Shown: piece by piece, positions 9,353 through 18,510 of the stretch
Layout: every line of letters begins with the position of its first letter
How positions within the stretch are numbered: position 1 is the stretch's first letter
NCBI RefSeq assembly: GCF_002379085.1
Contig: NZ_NBZW01000021.1
Span: 1-64,000, forward strand
DNA length: 64,000 nucleotides
Source: Polaromonas sp. AET17H-212
Lineage (GTDB): Bacteria > Pseudomonadota > Gammaproteobacteria > Burkholderiales > Burkholderiaceae_C
Direction: 5' to 3'
Translations under genes and position numbers: made by a program
The notes under the pieces: model-generated
The model's input: the letters and a program-made list of their open reading frames with translations, nothing else
Database searches by the model: none
What the model was told of the DNA's origin: nothing

Positions 9353-9566
9353 CCGCAAAGTCGCGTCTGCGGCAGGACCCCGCCGGCACTGGGCAGGCAG
9401 GTTTTAAGGCGGTTGCGCAAGCGGATTTTCAGGGGGCTGGCGCCCGCCTTGCAGTGCCAAGCGGAAAAGCCGCCCGTATCGCGCTATAATGCAAGGCTTG
9501 GCGCCAAGACCTTCTCACGGGTTTTGTGCGTAATTTACCCACCCTATACCCCCTCAGGAGCGGATC
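9353..9566 (+). promoter_or_regulatory. rpmF upstream region: promoter and palindrome
   Basis: A perfect -10 hexamer TATAAT lies at 9485-9490; the -35 region is weak. Six bases downstream is a perfect 12-bp palindrome CTTGGCGCCAAG (9497-9508), which would lie at the transcript start and could be an operator or a 5' hairpin. A purine-rich CAGGAG precedes the rpmF ATG. Confidence 0.5.
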
Positions 9567-9749
9567 ATGGCCGTCCAGCAGAACAAAAAATCACCTTCCA
9601 AGCGCGGCATGCACCGCGCGCACAACGCTTTGACCGTTCCGGGCATTGCTGTCGAGTCCACCACCGGTGAGACGCACCTGCGTCATCACATCAGCCCCAC
9701 CGGTTTTTACCGTGGCCGCAAAGTGCTGAAAACAAAATCCGAAGCGTAA
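9567..9749 (+). CDS. rpmF: 50S ribosomal protein L32
   Basis: Small basic ribosomal protein of the large subunit, 60 residues, the usual length. It begins [19 protein letters not shown], characteristic of L32, and ends in a Lys-rich tail (VLKTKSEA). It has a good ribosome-binding site (CAGGAG) and its own candidate promoter. Grouping with the fatty-acid genes is the common proteobacterial arrangement linking ribosome and membrane synthesis. A terminator-like hairpin lies between it and plsX. Confidence 0.97.
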   Translation: MAVQQNKKSPSKRGMHRAHNALTVPGIAVESTTGETHLRHHISPTGFYRGRKVLKTKSEA

Positions 9750-9767
9750 TTCCGCGCTTTAACGACT

Positions 9768-9799
9768 GGCCCGCACTCATCCTGCGGGCCTTTGTTTTG
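9768..9799 (+). terminator. Terminator/attenuator between rpmF and plsX
   Basis: GGCCCGC (9768-9774) pairs with GCGGGCC (9784-9790), followed by TTTGTTTTG. It could partly end rpmF transcripts, letting the abundant L32 message exceed that of the fatty-acid genes. Confidence 0.65.
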
Positions 9800-9834
9800 T
9801 TGAAATCCCATTTCCTGACTGCACCGGTCCTGCC

Positions 9835-10938
9835 ATGATCAGGATAGCTGTCGACGCCATGGGCGGTGATGTCGGCCCGCAGGTCACCGTGCCGGCCAGC
9901 CTGTCCTTCCTGGACAGCCACCCCGAAGCGGCCATCCTGCTGGTAGGTCAGCCTGCCGTGCTGGCGGCCCACCCGCTGTTTCCCCGTCTTCAGGCCCATT
10001 CGCGCTGCCAGCTGGTCGTTGCCACCGAGGTGGTGACCATGGATGATCCGATCGAAGTCGCGCTGCGGCGCAAAAAAGACTCGTCCATGCGCGTGGCGAT
10101 CATGCAGGTCAAAGAGGGCGCCGCGCAAGCTGCCGTCTCGGCTGGCAACACCGGCGCGCTGATGGCCATTTCGCGCTACATCCTCAAGACGCTGGACGGT
10201 ATTGACCGCCCTGCAATTGCCGGACAAATCCCCAACGCCAAAGGCGGCGCCACCACCGTGCTCGACCTCGGCGCCAATGTCGACTGCACGCAAGATCACC
10301 TGTTCCAGTTTGCGGTCATGGGTTCGGCCCTGGTTGCGGCCATCGCCGACAAATCCAATCCCAGCGTGGGCCTGCTCAATATCGGCGAAGAGGCGATAAA
10401 AGGCAGTGAAATCATTAAAAAAGCCGGCGAACTGCTGCGATCTGCCTCTAAAAGTTGTGATCTTAATTTTTACGGCAATGTCGAGGGTAACGATATTTTC
10501 AAGGGCGTGGTGGACATCGTGGTCTGCGACGGCTTTGTTGGCAATGTGGCGCTCAAGGCCAGCGAAGGCTTGGCTGGCATGATTGGTGGCTTCATCAAGG
10601 CCGAATTTTCTCGCAATATTTTCACAAAAATTGCAGCCATCGTTGCCTATCCGGTGTTATCTGCATTTAAAAACCGAGTTGACCACAGGCGGTACAACGG
10701 CGCAGCGCTGCTGGGGCTGCGCGGGCTGGTTTTCAAGAGCCACGGTTCGGCCGATGCGTTTGCCTTCGAGAGGGCCCTGAATCGGGCTTATGATGCAGCT
10801 CGCAACAATTTGCTGGACCGGGTGAGGGAACGCATTGCTCACGCGGCGCCGCTGCTGGCCATGGCCGGTGCGCCGCTGGTGGAATCCCCAGCCGTGACGG
10901 CACATGCCGAATTGGCCGACCCTACCGCCGCACATTAA
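9835..10938 (+). CDS. plsX: Phosphate acyltransferase PlsX
   Basis: Makes acyl-phosphate from acyl-ACP, the first step of glycerophospholipid synthesis by the PlsX/PlsY route. 367 residues beginning [14 protein letters not shown], the family signature. Further motifs are [30 protein letters not shown] and [11 protein letters not shown]. The protein is a soluble, membrane-associated enzyme. It lies at the head of the fabHDG-acpP-fabF run and ends 7 nt before fabH, so it is probably in one operon with it. Confidence 0.96.
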   Translation: MIRIAVDAMGGDVGPQVTVPASLSFLDSHPEAAILLVGQPAVLAAHPLFPRLQAHSRCQLVVATEVVTMDDPIEVALRRKKDSSMRVAIMQVKEGAAQAAVSAGNTGALMAISRYILKTLDGIDRPAIAGQIPNAKGGATTVLDLGANVDCTQDHLFQFAVMGSALVAAIADKSNPSVGLLNIGEEAIKGSEIIKKAGELLRSASKSCDLNFYGNVEGNDIFKGVVDIVVCDGFVGNVALKASEGLAGMIGGFIKAEFSRNIFTKIAAIVAYPVLSAFKNRVDHRRYNGAALLGLRGLVFKSHGSADAFAFERALNRAYDAARNNLLDRVRERIAHAAPLLAMAGAPLVESPAVTAHAELADPTAAH

Positions 10939-10945
10939 GTTATTC

Positions 10946-11923
10946 ATGAGCCCTTATTCACGTATCACAGGCACCGGCAGCTACCTGCCGCCGCGCCGAC
11001 TGAGCAACGCCGAGCTGGCTGCCGAACTGGCGGCGCAGGGAGTTGAAACCTCCGACGACTGGATAGTCGAGCGCACTGGCATCCGTGCCCGCCATTTTGC
11101 CGAGCCCGGTGTTTGCAGCAGCGACCTGGGGGTGGAGGCCGCCAAAAACGCCTTGCAGGCCGCCGGACTCCAGCCCGGCGACATCGATCTGATCATCGTG
11201 GCCACGTCGACGCCGGACATGGTGTTTCCTTCGGCAGCCTGCATCCTGCAGAACAAACTCGGCATCGCCGGCTGCGCGGCGTTTGACGTGCAGGCGGTTT
11301 GCAGCGGCTTTGTGTATGCGTTGACCATCGCCGACGCCCTGATCAAGACCGGTTCGGCCAGCAAGGCGCTGGTCATTGGCGCCGAGGTGTTTTCGCGCAT
11401 TCTCGATTTTTCGGACCGCACCACCTGCGTGCTGTTTGGTGACGGTGCCGGCGCCGTGGTGCTGGAGGCGTCCGAGACGCCCGGCATCCTGGCCAGTGAC
11501 CTGCACGCCGACGGCAAACACGTCGGCATTCTGTGTGTGCCGGGCACCGTGTCCGGCGGCAAGGTGCTGGGCGATCCGCTGCTCAAGATGGACGGGCAGG
11601 CCGTGTTCAAACTCGCGGTCGGTGTTCTCGAGGATGCGGCGCGGGCAACCCTGGCCAAGGCCGGCCTGCAGGAGAGCGACATTGACTGGCTGGTTCCCCA
11701 CCAAGCCAACATCCGCATCATGCAGGGCACCGCGAAGAAGCTCAAGATGTCCATGGACAAGGTGATCGTCACGGTGGACCAGCACGGCAACACCTCCGCC
11801 GCTTCCATTCCGCTGGCGCTCGACGTGGCGGTGCGCAGCGGCAAGATCAAAAAAGGCGAGACGCTGCTGCTCGAAGGGGTCGGCGGCGGCTTCACCTGGG
11901 GCGCGGTACTCCTGAATCTATAG
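10946..11923 (+). CDS. fabH: 3-oxoacyl-ACP synthase III (KAS III)
   Basis: Condenses acetyl-CoA with malonyl-ACP to start fatty-acid synthesis. 325 residues with the Cys-His-Asn triad: C119 in [10 protein letters not shown], His in PHQANIRI, and Asn in HGNTSAAS. The ATG at 10946 ([16 protein letters not shown]) gives the family N-terminus; an upstream in-frame ATG lies inside plsX. The stop codon is part of a palindromic element copy (11918-11970), so insertion of that element may have set the C-terminus. Confidence 0.96.
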   Translation: MSPYSRITGTGSYLPPRRLSNAELAAELAAQGVETSDDWIVERTGIRARHFAEPGVCSSDLGVEAAKNALQAAGLQPGDIDLIIVATSTPDMVFPSAACILQNKLGIAGCAAFDVQAVCSGFVYALTIADALIKTGSASKALVIGAEVFSRILDFSDRTTCVLFGDGAGAVVLEASETPGILASDLHADGKHVGILCVPGTVSGGKVLGDPLLKMDGQAVFKLAVGVLEDAARATLAKAGLQESDIDWLVPHQANIRIMQGTAKKLKMSMDKVIVTVDQHGNTSAASIPLALDVAVRSGKIKKGETLLLEGVGGGFTWGAVLLNL

Positions 11924-11970
11924 CAGCTTGCGCCCGTTCTATATGGGCGGCAAGCTGTTTTCATCGATAA
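11918..11970 (+). repeat. Dispersed palindromic element, copy 4 (fabH-fabD)
   Basis: CTATAGCAGCTTGCGCCCGT, 7-nt spacer, GGGCGGCAAGCTGTTTTCATCG. The left arm is shortened; the fabH TAG stop (11921-11923) lies in it, and it fills nearly the whole spacer up to fabD. Confidence 0.75.
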
Positions 11971-11974
11971 TTTT

Positions 11975-12925
11975 ATGAAACCTTTTGCTTTTGTTTTTCC
12001 CGGACAGGGCTCGCAGGCCGTCGGCATGCTCGACGCTTGGGGCGACCATCCGGCCGTGCGGGAGACGCTGCGGGAGGCCTCGGATGCGCTGGGCGAGGAC
12101 CTGGCCCAACTGATCAGCCAGGGACCCAAGGAGGCGCTGGGCCTGACCACCAACACGCAACCCGTGATGCTGGTGGCCGGTGTGGCGGCTTACCGTGCCT
12201 GGATGGCCGAGACCGGCGCCGCGCCGGCGGTGGTCGCCGGGCATTCCCTGGGTGAATATTCCGCGCTGGTGGCTTCCGGTGTGCTGAGCCTGGCGCAGGC
12301 TGCGCCGCTGGTGCGCTTTCGCGCGCAGGCCATGCAGGAGGCGGTGCCTGTGGGCATCGGTGCGATGGCGGCCATTCTGGGCATGGAGGCGTCCCGCGTG
12401 ATTGAAGGGTGCGCCGAAGCCGCTCGCAGCTTTGGCCTGAACACCGCGGAAGTGGTGGAGGCGGTCAACTTCAACGACCCGATGCAGACCGTGATTGCCG
12501 GCAGCCAGGCGGCGGTTGACAAAGCCTGCGAAGTCCTCAAGGCCAACGGCGCCAAACGAGCCTTGCCGCTGCCGGTGTCGGCACCGTTTCACTCCAGCCT
12601 GATGAAACCCGCGGCGGACAAGCTCAGGGAAAAGCTGGCGGCGACGGCCTTTGCCGCGCCGCAGATCCCGGTGATCAACAACATTGCGGTCGCTGTCGAA
12701 ACCGATCCCGACCGCATTCGGGCCGCCCTTTACGAGCAGGCCTTTGGCCCGGTGCGCTGGGTCGAATGTGTGCAGGCCATCAAGGCGCGCGGGCTGACGA
12801 CCATCGTCGAATGCGGCCCCGGCAAGGTGCTGGCCGGCATGGTCAAACGTATCGATGCCGAACTGACGGGAGTGGCGATGTTCGACCCTGCCAGTCTGGC
12901 GCAAACCAGGGAGCTGCTGGCATGA
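11975..12925 (+). CDS. fabD: Malonyl-CoA:ACP transacylase
   Basis: Transfers malonyl from CoA to ACP to supply the elongation condensing enzymes. 316 residues beginning KPFAFVFPGQGSQAVGM. The nucleophile is S91 in GHSLGEYSAL; the partner His is in the VSAPFHSSLM segment. It overlaps fabG by 4 nt (ATGA), so translation of the two is coupled. Soluble cytoplasmic enzyme of type II fatty-acid synthesis. Confidence 0.97.
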   Translation: MKPFAFVFPGQGSQAVGMLDAWGDHPAVRETLREASDALGEDLAQLISQGPKEALGLTTNTQPVMLVAGVAAYRAWMAETGAAPAVVAGHSLGEYSALVASGVLSLAQAAPLVRFRAQAMQEAVPVGIGAMAAILGMEASRVIEGCAEAARSFGLNTAEVVEAVNFNDPMQTVIAGSQAAVDKACEVLKANGAKRALPLPVSAPFHSSLMKPAADKLREKLAATAFAAPQIPVINNIAVAVETDPDRIRAALYEQAFGPVRWVECVQAIKARGLTTIVECGPGKVLAGMVKRIDAELTGVAMFDPASLAQTRELLA

Positions 12926-13668
12926 GCGAGATCAAGTTTGAGGGACAGGTCGCGCTGGTCACGGGCGCGTCGCGCGGCATCGGTGCTGCGATTGCACTGG
13001 AGCTGGCGCAGCGCGGCCTGAAAGTGATCGGCACGGCCACCACCGACGAGGGCGCCGCCAGAATCAGCCAGGCGCTGGCCGCTTTTCCCGGTTGCGCCGG
13101 GCGCAACCTCAACGTGAACGACGTGGCGGCCGCCGAGGCGCTGATCGATGTCATCGTCAAGGAGCACGGCGGGCTGCAGGTGCTGGTCAACAATGCCGGC
13201 ATCACGCGCGACATGCTGGCCATGCGCCTCAAGGATGAAGACTGGGACGCGGTGCTGGACACCAACCTCAAGGCGGTGTTCCGCATGAGCCGCGCCGTGA
13301 TGCGCACCATGATGAAGCAGCGTTATGGCCGCATCATCAGCATCACCTCGGTGGTGGGCGCCTCCGGCAACGCCGGCCAGGCCAACTACGCGGCGGCCAA
13401 GGCCGGCGTGGCCGGGATGACCCGTGCGCTGGCGCGGGAACTCGGCAGCCGCAACATCACTGTCAACTGCGTCGCGCCAGGCTTTATTGAAACCGACATG
13501 ACGGCAGGTTTGCCCGAGGAACAACAAAAGGCGCTGCTTGGCCAGATTCCGCTGGGGCACCTGGGCAAGCCGCAGGACATTGCGCATGCGGTGGCCTTTG
13601 TGGCGAGCCCGCAGGCCGGTTACATCACCGGGCAGGAGCTTCACGTCAACGGCGGGATGTACATGTAA
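12922..13668 (+). CDS. fabG: 3-oxoacyl-ACP reductase
   Basis: NADPH-dependent reduction of 3-oxoacyl-ACP, the first reductive step of each elongation cycle. 248 residues, a classical short-chain dehydrogenase: TGASRGIG nucleotide-binding loop, NNAGITRD, catalytic Ser in ITSVVG, Y156 and K160 in NYAAAKAG, and the C-terminal VNGGMYM. The ATG at 12922 overlaps the fabD stop; the frame is open far upstream within fabD but that part is a shadow. Confidence 0.97.
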   Translation: MSEIKFEGQVALVTGASRGIGAAIALELAQRGLKVIGTATTDEGAARISQALAAFPGCAGRNLNVNDVAAAEALIDVIVKEHGGLQVLVNNAGITRDMLAMRLKDEDWDAVLDTNLKAVFRMSRAVMRTMMKQRYGRIISITSVVGASGNAGQANYAAAKAGVAGMTRALARELGSRNITVNCVAPGFIETDMTAGLPEEQQKALLGQIPLGHLGKPQDIAHAVAFVASPQAGYITGQELHVNGGMYM

Positions 13669-13717
13669 ACCATCCGGCGACTGCCGGGCTGTCCTGCGTC
13701 ACCATGATCATGAATAA

Positions 13718-14083
<366 letters not shown>

Positions 14084-14103
14084 AGACTCCGGTCTTTTTT
14101 CAG
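14084..14103 (+). terminator. Weak terminator-like hairpin after acpP
   Basis: AAAGAC and GTCTTT form a 6-bp stem with a 4-nt loop followed directly by T residues. It is short and A/T-rich, so at most it reduces readthrough into fabF. Confidence 0.35.
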
Positions 14104-14152
14104 CTCGCTCGAAAGGCCTTGGGTCTTTCGGGACTTTCTTCAGGAATTGCGC

Positions 14153-15397
14153 ATGAGCCGTCGCCGCGTCGTTGTGACAGGTCTGGGTTGTGTCAGCCCG
14201 GTGGGTAACACCGTGGCCGACTCCTGGGCCAACGTACTTGCCGGAACGCCCGGCATTGACCTGATCACGCAATTTGATGCAAGCAGCTACGCTTGCAAAT
14301 TTGCGGGCGAGGTCAAAGGCTTCGACATCACGGATTACATCCCTGAAAAAGAAGCCCGGCACATGGACCGGTTCATTCACCTGGGTCTGGCCGCGGCCTG
14401 CCAGGCGGTGGCCGACAGCGGCTTGCCCACGGGCGATGCGCTGGGCGAGGAGCTGGCGACACGCATCGGCTGCAACATCGGCTCGGGCATCGGCGGCTTG
14501 CCAATGATCGAGCAGACGCACACCGAGCTGACCAACCGCGGTCCGCGCCGGATTTCCCCGTTTTTTGTGCCGGCCTCGATCATCAACATGATCTCCGGGC
14601 ATGTATCGATCAAGTTTGGCTTCAAGGGCCCCAACATTGCCGTCGTGACGGCCTGTACCACCGGCCTGCATGCGATCGGCCTGTCGGCACGCATGATCGA
14701 GCATGGTGATTGCGACGTCATGGTGGCCGGCGGCGCGGAAGCCACGGTGTCGCCGCTGGGCGTGGGCGGTTTTGCCGCAGCCCGTGCCCTGTCGACCCGC
14801 AACGAAGACCCGAAGACGGCGTCGCGTCCCTGGGACAAGGACCGGGATGGCTTCGTGCTCGGCGAGGGGGGCGGTGTGTTGGTGCTCGAGGAGTACGAAC
14901 ACGCCAAGGCGCGTGGCGCGAAGATTTATGCCGAGGTGGTCGGCTTCGGCATGAGCGGCGACGCTTTTCACATGACCACGCCCGACGTGAATGGCCCGCG
15001 CCGTTCCATGGACATGGCCCTCAAGGACGCCGGCATCAATGCCGGCGACGTGCAGTACCTCAATGCGCATGGCACCTCGACACCGCTCGGTGACCTGAAC
15101 GAGACGAATGCCATCAAGGCAGCATTTGGCGACCACGCCAAAAACCTGGTGGTCAGTTCGACCAAGTCCATGACCGGGCACCTGCTTGGTGGCGCCGGTG
15201 GCATCGAATCGGTGTTTACCGTGCTGGCACTGCACCACCAGAAGATTCCGCCGACCATCAATATCTTCAACCAGGATCCCGAGTGCGATCTGGACTACTG
15301 CGCGAACACGGCGCGTGACGCCAACATCGAGGTGGCGGTCAAAAACAACTTTGGTTTTGGCGGCACCAACGGGACGCTGGTGTTCAAGCGCGTCTGA
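14153..15397 (+). CDS. fabF: 3-oxoacyl-ACP synthase II (KAS II)
   Basis: Elongates acyl-ACP by condensation with malonyl-ACP; important for long-chain products and temperature control of membrane lipids. 414 residues with catalytic C168 ([10 protein letters not shown]), His in [11 protein letters not shown] and His in [10 protein letters not shown], plus the C-terminal [14 protein letters not shown]. The ATG at 14153 ([11 protein letters not shown]) is chosen over one six bases upstream. It ends the fatty-acid part of the cluster. Confidence 0.97.
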   Translation: MSRRRVVVTGLGCVSPVGNTVADSWANVLAGTPGIDLITQFDASSYACKFAGEVKGFDITDYIPEKEARHMDRFIHLGLAAACQAVADSGLPTGDALGEELATRIGCNIGSGIGGLPMIEQTHTELTNRGPRRISPFFVPASIINMISGHVSIKFGFKGPNIAVVTACTTGLHAIGLSARMIEHGDCDVMVAGGAEATVSPLGVGGFAAARALSTRNEDPKTASRPWDKDRDGFVLGEGGGVLVLEEYEHAKARGAKIYAEVVGFGMSGDAFHMTTPDVNGPRRSMDMALKDAGINAGDVQYLNAHGTSTPLGDLNETNAIKAAFGDHAKNLVVSSTKSMTGHLLGGAGGIESVFTVLALHHQKIPPTINIFNQDPECDLDYCANTARDANIEVAVKNNFGFGGTNGTLVFKRV

Positions 15398-15457
15398 GGC
15401 CTTTCCCCATCCCCCACGCCCAGCCGCACCCGATTTCCATCACTTCGCACCCTGACC

Positions 15458-15976
15458 ATGCATAACGCCCCGCCGGTTACTTACCCGCTGGGGCGTTCGC
15501 ATTTTCAGGGCGTTGCCGTGCTGGGCCTCTGGCTCGCCGGGGTCGGCGTGCTGGCCCTGTGGTGGCGCGCGGCTCCCGCCGCGGACTGGCGCTTGTGGTC
15601 GGCCCTGGCCGTCGTGCTGGCTGCCGGTGTGGCTGCCGGCTGGGCATGGCTTCATTCGCCGGTCGGCCAGCTGCACTGGGACGGGCAGGACTGGCGCTGG
15701 GAAAGCCAGGGTTACCGGTCGGGCACACCCGTGCGTGATCTGGCAGTCGCGCTGGACCTCCAGCGCATCATGCTGCTGCGGCTGGAGAACCAGGACCACG
15801 CCACCCTGTGGCTCTGGGCGGGCCGTTCAACCCAGCCCGAGCGCTGGCTGGATTTGCGCCGTGCCGTGCACGCGCGGCACAGGCTGTCTCCGGGCTTGAT
15901 GCCGTGGGACGCCAGTGCCCCTGTGGTCATGTCAGATTTTCCGGCGCAGTCTCCTTCGCCGCGTTCCGGTTCATGA
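15458..15976 (+). CDS. Small membrane protein, possibly YgfX-like
   Basis: 172 residues, not firmly recognised. Two hydrophobic segments (about residues 20-37 and 45-65) form a hairpin, followed by a cytoplasmic part rich in Trp with a pattern like YgfX/CptA proteins (LHWDGQDWRWE, LLRLENQDHATLWLW, RWLDLRRAVHARHR). That resemblance is a pattern judgement only. Its stop overlaps the rpoE start (ATGA), so it is translated with rpoE, which suggests a link to envelope stress or simply operon convenience. Confidence 0.6.
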   Translation: MHNAPPVTYPLGRSHFQGVAVLGLWLAGVGVLALWWRAAPAADWRLWSALAVVLAAGVAAGWAWLHSPVGQLHWDGQDWRWESQGYRSGTPVRDLAVALDLQRIMLLRLENQDHATLWLWAGRSTQPERWLDLRRAVHARHRLSPGLMPWDASAPVVMSDFPAQSPSPRSGS

Positions 15977-16617
15977 GTACCGACGAGTCCCCGCAGGCGC
16001 CGGCTTCGCCCAGCGACAGCGACGCCATGCTGGTCGAGCGCACGGTCGCGGGAGACCAGAAGGCCTTTGAGCTGCTGGTCATCAAGTACCAGCGCCGCAT
16101 CCAGCGCCTGATCGGGCGCATGGTGCGCGACGTGGACCTGGTCGAGGACATTGCCCAGGAAACCTTCATTCGTGCCTACCGCGCGCTGGCGCAGTTCCGG
16201 GGCGAGGCCCAGTTCTACACCTGGCTGTACCGCATTGCCGTCAATACCGCCAAAAAGGCCCTGATGGAGCTCAAGCGTGACCCCACGGTCTCGGAGAATT
16301 CCTTCAAATCCGGCCAAAGCGACGAAAGCGATGAAACTTCCCCGCTGGAAAACGAACTAATCAGTTCGGAAACGCCCGAGGCCGTGCTTGCCGGCAAGGA
16401 GATCGCGCAAATGGTCAACGCCGCCATGGAGGCTTTGCCCGAGGAGTTGCGCCAGGCCATCACGCTGCGGGAAATTGAAGGGCTCAGTTATGAAGAGATT
16501 GCCGAAGTCATGAACTGCCCGATCGGCACCGTGCGTTCGCGGATCTTCAGGGCCCGGGAAGCGATTTCCGCAAGGATCAAGCCCTTGCTGGAAAACCAGT
16601 CCGGCAAGCGCTGGTAG
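15973..16617 (+). CDS. rpoE: RNA polymerase sigma factor, RpoE/AlgU type
   Basis: ECF sigma factor for the envelope-stress response, 214 residues. Region 2 (FELLVIKYQRRIQRLIGRMV, DLVEDIAQETFIRAYRALAQF) and region 4 (LPEELRQAITLREIEGLSYEEIAEVMNCPIGTVRSRIFRAR) are both clear. The ATG at 15973 overlaps the preceding gene. The next two genes encode its anti-sigma factor (RseA) and the regulator RseB, then DegP, the classic sigma-E locus. Confidence 0.96.
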   Translation: MSTDESPQAPASPSDSDAMLVERTVAGDQKAFELLVIKYQRRIQRLIGRMVRDVDLVEDIAQETFIRAYRALAQFRGEAQFYTWLYRIAVNTAKKALMELKRDPTVSENSFKSGQSDESDETSPLENELISSETPEAVLAGKEIAQMVNAAMEALPEELRQAITLREIEGLSYEEIAEVMNCPIGTVRSRIFRAREAISARIKPLLENQSGKRW

Positions 16618-16700
16618 TTTGTCGAGAAGTAGCGACGCGTTGATGCAAGCCAGAGTGAACGACAGAGTAAACGATTGAAACCGGCAGACCCAAGCTGCCC

Positions 16701-17324
16701 ATGCACACCATGAAACCGATGACGCAACACAGTGAGCTGATCTCCGCCTTGGCTGACGGCCAGCTCGCGAGCGAGGACTTTGCCCGTGCGCTGGCGGCCT
16801 GCGAGGCCGATGCCCAAGCGCTGGACAGCTGGACCACCTACCACCTGATTGGCGATGTGTTGCGCTCGCCGGAACTGAGCCCGCATGCCGCGGATACGGC
16901 CTTTGTGGCGCGCCTGCGGGTGCGCCTGAGCCAGGAGCCGGTCCTGGTTGCTGCGCCGGCCCTGCCGGAAGTACGTCACGCGCCGGCCGGGCGGCTCGGG
17001 TGGAGCAAAGCCGAAGCCGCCAACGATGCCAGCTTCCCCTGGAAAATGGTGGCGGGTTTTGCGTCCGTCGCTGCCGTGGCGGCGATTGCCTGGAATGCCG
17101 GTGCCGGCCTGCTGTCGCCAGTGGCTGCACCGCAACTGGCCCGCACCGAGCCTGCCGCGCAGCAGGTGCTGGTGGTGTCGGAGCAGGGCACCATGGTGCG
17201 CGATGCGAGGACGCAGGAGCTGCTGGCGGCGCACCGGCAACTGGGTGGCACCTCGGCCCTGCAGATGCCCTCGGGCTTCCTGCGAAACGCCACCTTCGAG
17301 TCGCCCCAAGGCGAGCGTCGCTGA
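16701..17324 (+). CDS. rseA: Anti-sigma-E factor RseA/MucA-like
   Basis: Single-pass inner-membrane protein expected to hold RpoE inactive until proteolysed under envelope stress. The N-terminal cytoplasmic domain has the RseA_N pattern (ISALADGQLASEDFARALAAC, WTTYHLIGDVLRS). One membrane segment (MVAGFASVAAVAAIAW) is at about residues 115-131, and a periplasmic domain follows. 207 residues from the ATG at 16701; in-frame ATGs at residues 4 and 7 are alternatives. Confidence 0.88.
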   Translation: MHTMKPMTQHSELISALADGQLASEDFARALAACEADAQALDSWTTYHLIGDVLRSPELSPHAADTAFVARLRVRLSQEPVLVAAPALPEVRHAPAGRLGWSKAEAANDASFPWKMVAGFASVAAVAAIAWNAGAGLLSPVAAPQLARTEPAAQQVLVVSEQGTMVRDARTQELLAAHRQLGGTSALQMPSGFLRNATFESPQGERR

Positions 17325-17361
17325 CGTGGCCGCTGCAGGCAACGCCAGGCCAGGTCACCTC

Positions 17362-18387
17362 ATGAATTTCAGCTGTTTTCGCCCTCTGGCCCTTGCTGCG
17401 TGTTCGCTGTTTGCTACAAATTATGTAGCGGCTCAAGCTCAGGCCCCGGCAGCCGCAACCGCAACCGCGCCGGGCCAAGGCGCGGAGCCCAGGAGCATCA
17501 ACGAGTGGTTGATGCGCATGCACGAAGCCTCCAGAAACCGGTCTTACGTGGGCACTTTTGTGGTGTCCTCCGGCGGGGTCATGTCCAGCGCGAAGATCTG
17601 GCATGTCTGCGACGGATCGCAGCAGATGGAAAAAGTCGAGACGCTGACTGGGGCCCCGCGCACGGTTTTCCGGCACAACGACCAGGTCGTGACCTTCATG
17701 CCCGACCAGAAGGTGGTGCGTGCTGAAAAGCGGGAGTCGCTGGGTCTTTTTCCCCAGCTGCTCAAGTCCACCGACAGCCACATCGCCGATTTCTACAAGG
17801 CCCGGCAGGAGGGCAGCGAGCGGGTGGCCGGGGTGGAGGCCGACATCGTCGCCCTGATTCCCCGCGACACGCTGCGCTTCGGCTACCGCGTCTGGGCCGA
17901 ACAGAAGAAAGGCATGGTCGTCAAGCTGCAGACGCTCGATGCCGATGGCAAGGTGCTGGAGCAGGCGGCGTTTTCGGAATTGCAGCTCGATGCGCCGGTC
18001 AGGATCGACAAGCTGGCGCAAATGATGGCCAAGGTCGACGGGTACCGGGTCGAGAAACCGGGACTGGTCAAGACCACGGCCAGCGCCGAAGGCTGGGTGA
18101 TGAAAACCCCGGTGCCGGGTTTTCAGTCCATGAGTTGCTACAAGCGCCCGCTCGCGGGCCAGTCGGGAAGCGATCCCATGCAGTGGGTTTTTTCGGACGG
18201 CCTGGCGTCGGTGTCGCTTTTTGTCGAGTCCTTTGATGCACAGCGCCACCTCAGGGAATCCAGGGTGTCCCTGGGTGCCACGCAGTCGCTGACCCGGCGT
18301 ATCGACGCTTACTGGCTGACCGTGATGGGCGAGGTACCCATGGCCACCCTGAGCCTGTTTGCCAATGGTCTTGAACGCCGGAAATAG
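17362..18387 (+). CDS. rseB: Sigma-E regulatory protein RseB/MucB
   Basis: Periplasmic lipid/stress-sensing protein that binds RseA and protects it from cleavage; 341 residues. A signal peptide ends in the region VAAQAQA. The mature part matches the MucB/RseB family (INEWLMRMHEASRNRSYVGTFV, VVSSGGVMSSAKIWHVCDG, EKVETLTGAPRTVFRHND). The signal-peptide end (residues 18-29) is encoded by a palindromic element copy. ATG 17362 is chosen; a GTG 36 nt upstream is possible. Confidence 0.92.
   Translation: MNFSCFRPLALAACSLFATNYVAAQAQAPAAATATAPGQGAEPRSINEWLMRMHEASRNRSYVGTFVVSSGGVMSSAKIWHVCDGSQQMEKVETLTGAPRTVFRHNDQVVTFMPDQKVVRAEKRESLGLFPQLLKSTDSHIADFYKARQEGSERVAGVEADIVALIPRDTLRFGYRVWAEQKKGMVVKLQTLDADGKVLEQAAFSELQLDAPVRIDKLAQMMAKVDGYRVEKPGLVKTTASAEGWVMKTPVPGFQSMSCYKRPLAGQSGSDPMQWVFSDGLASVSLFVESFDAQRHLRESRVSLGATQSLTRRIDAYWLTVMGEVPMATLSLFANGLERRK
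17413..17450 (+). repeat. Dispersed palindromic element, copy 5 (inside rseB)
   Basis: GCTACAAATTATGTAGC, then GGCTCAAGCTCAGGCCC, partly degenerate after the core. It is read in frame as ATNYVAAQAQA in the signal-peptide cleavage region of RseB. Confidence 0.6.
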
Positions 18388-18510
18388 CGCCCCCATGTCG
18401 TCCTGGCGCCTGCCTGTGGGCGCGGGGCGGCCGTTGGCCGCGGCGGGCCGACCTGCACCTGATTCGATGCGCGGCTTTCCCTTCTTCTCCGACAATTTTT
18501 TCAAAGGCTG

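Noticed and set aside
14275..14305. AGCAGCTACGCTTGCAAAT in fabF resembling the palindromic element
   Set aside because: No inverted arm or GGGC part, and the encoded residues fall in a region that FabF proteins normally conserve; chance similarity.
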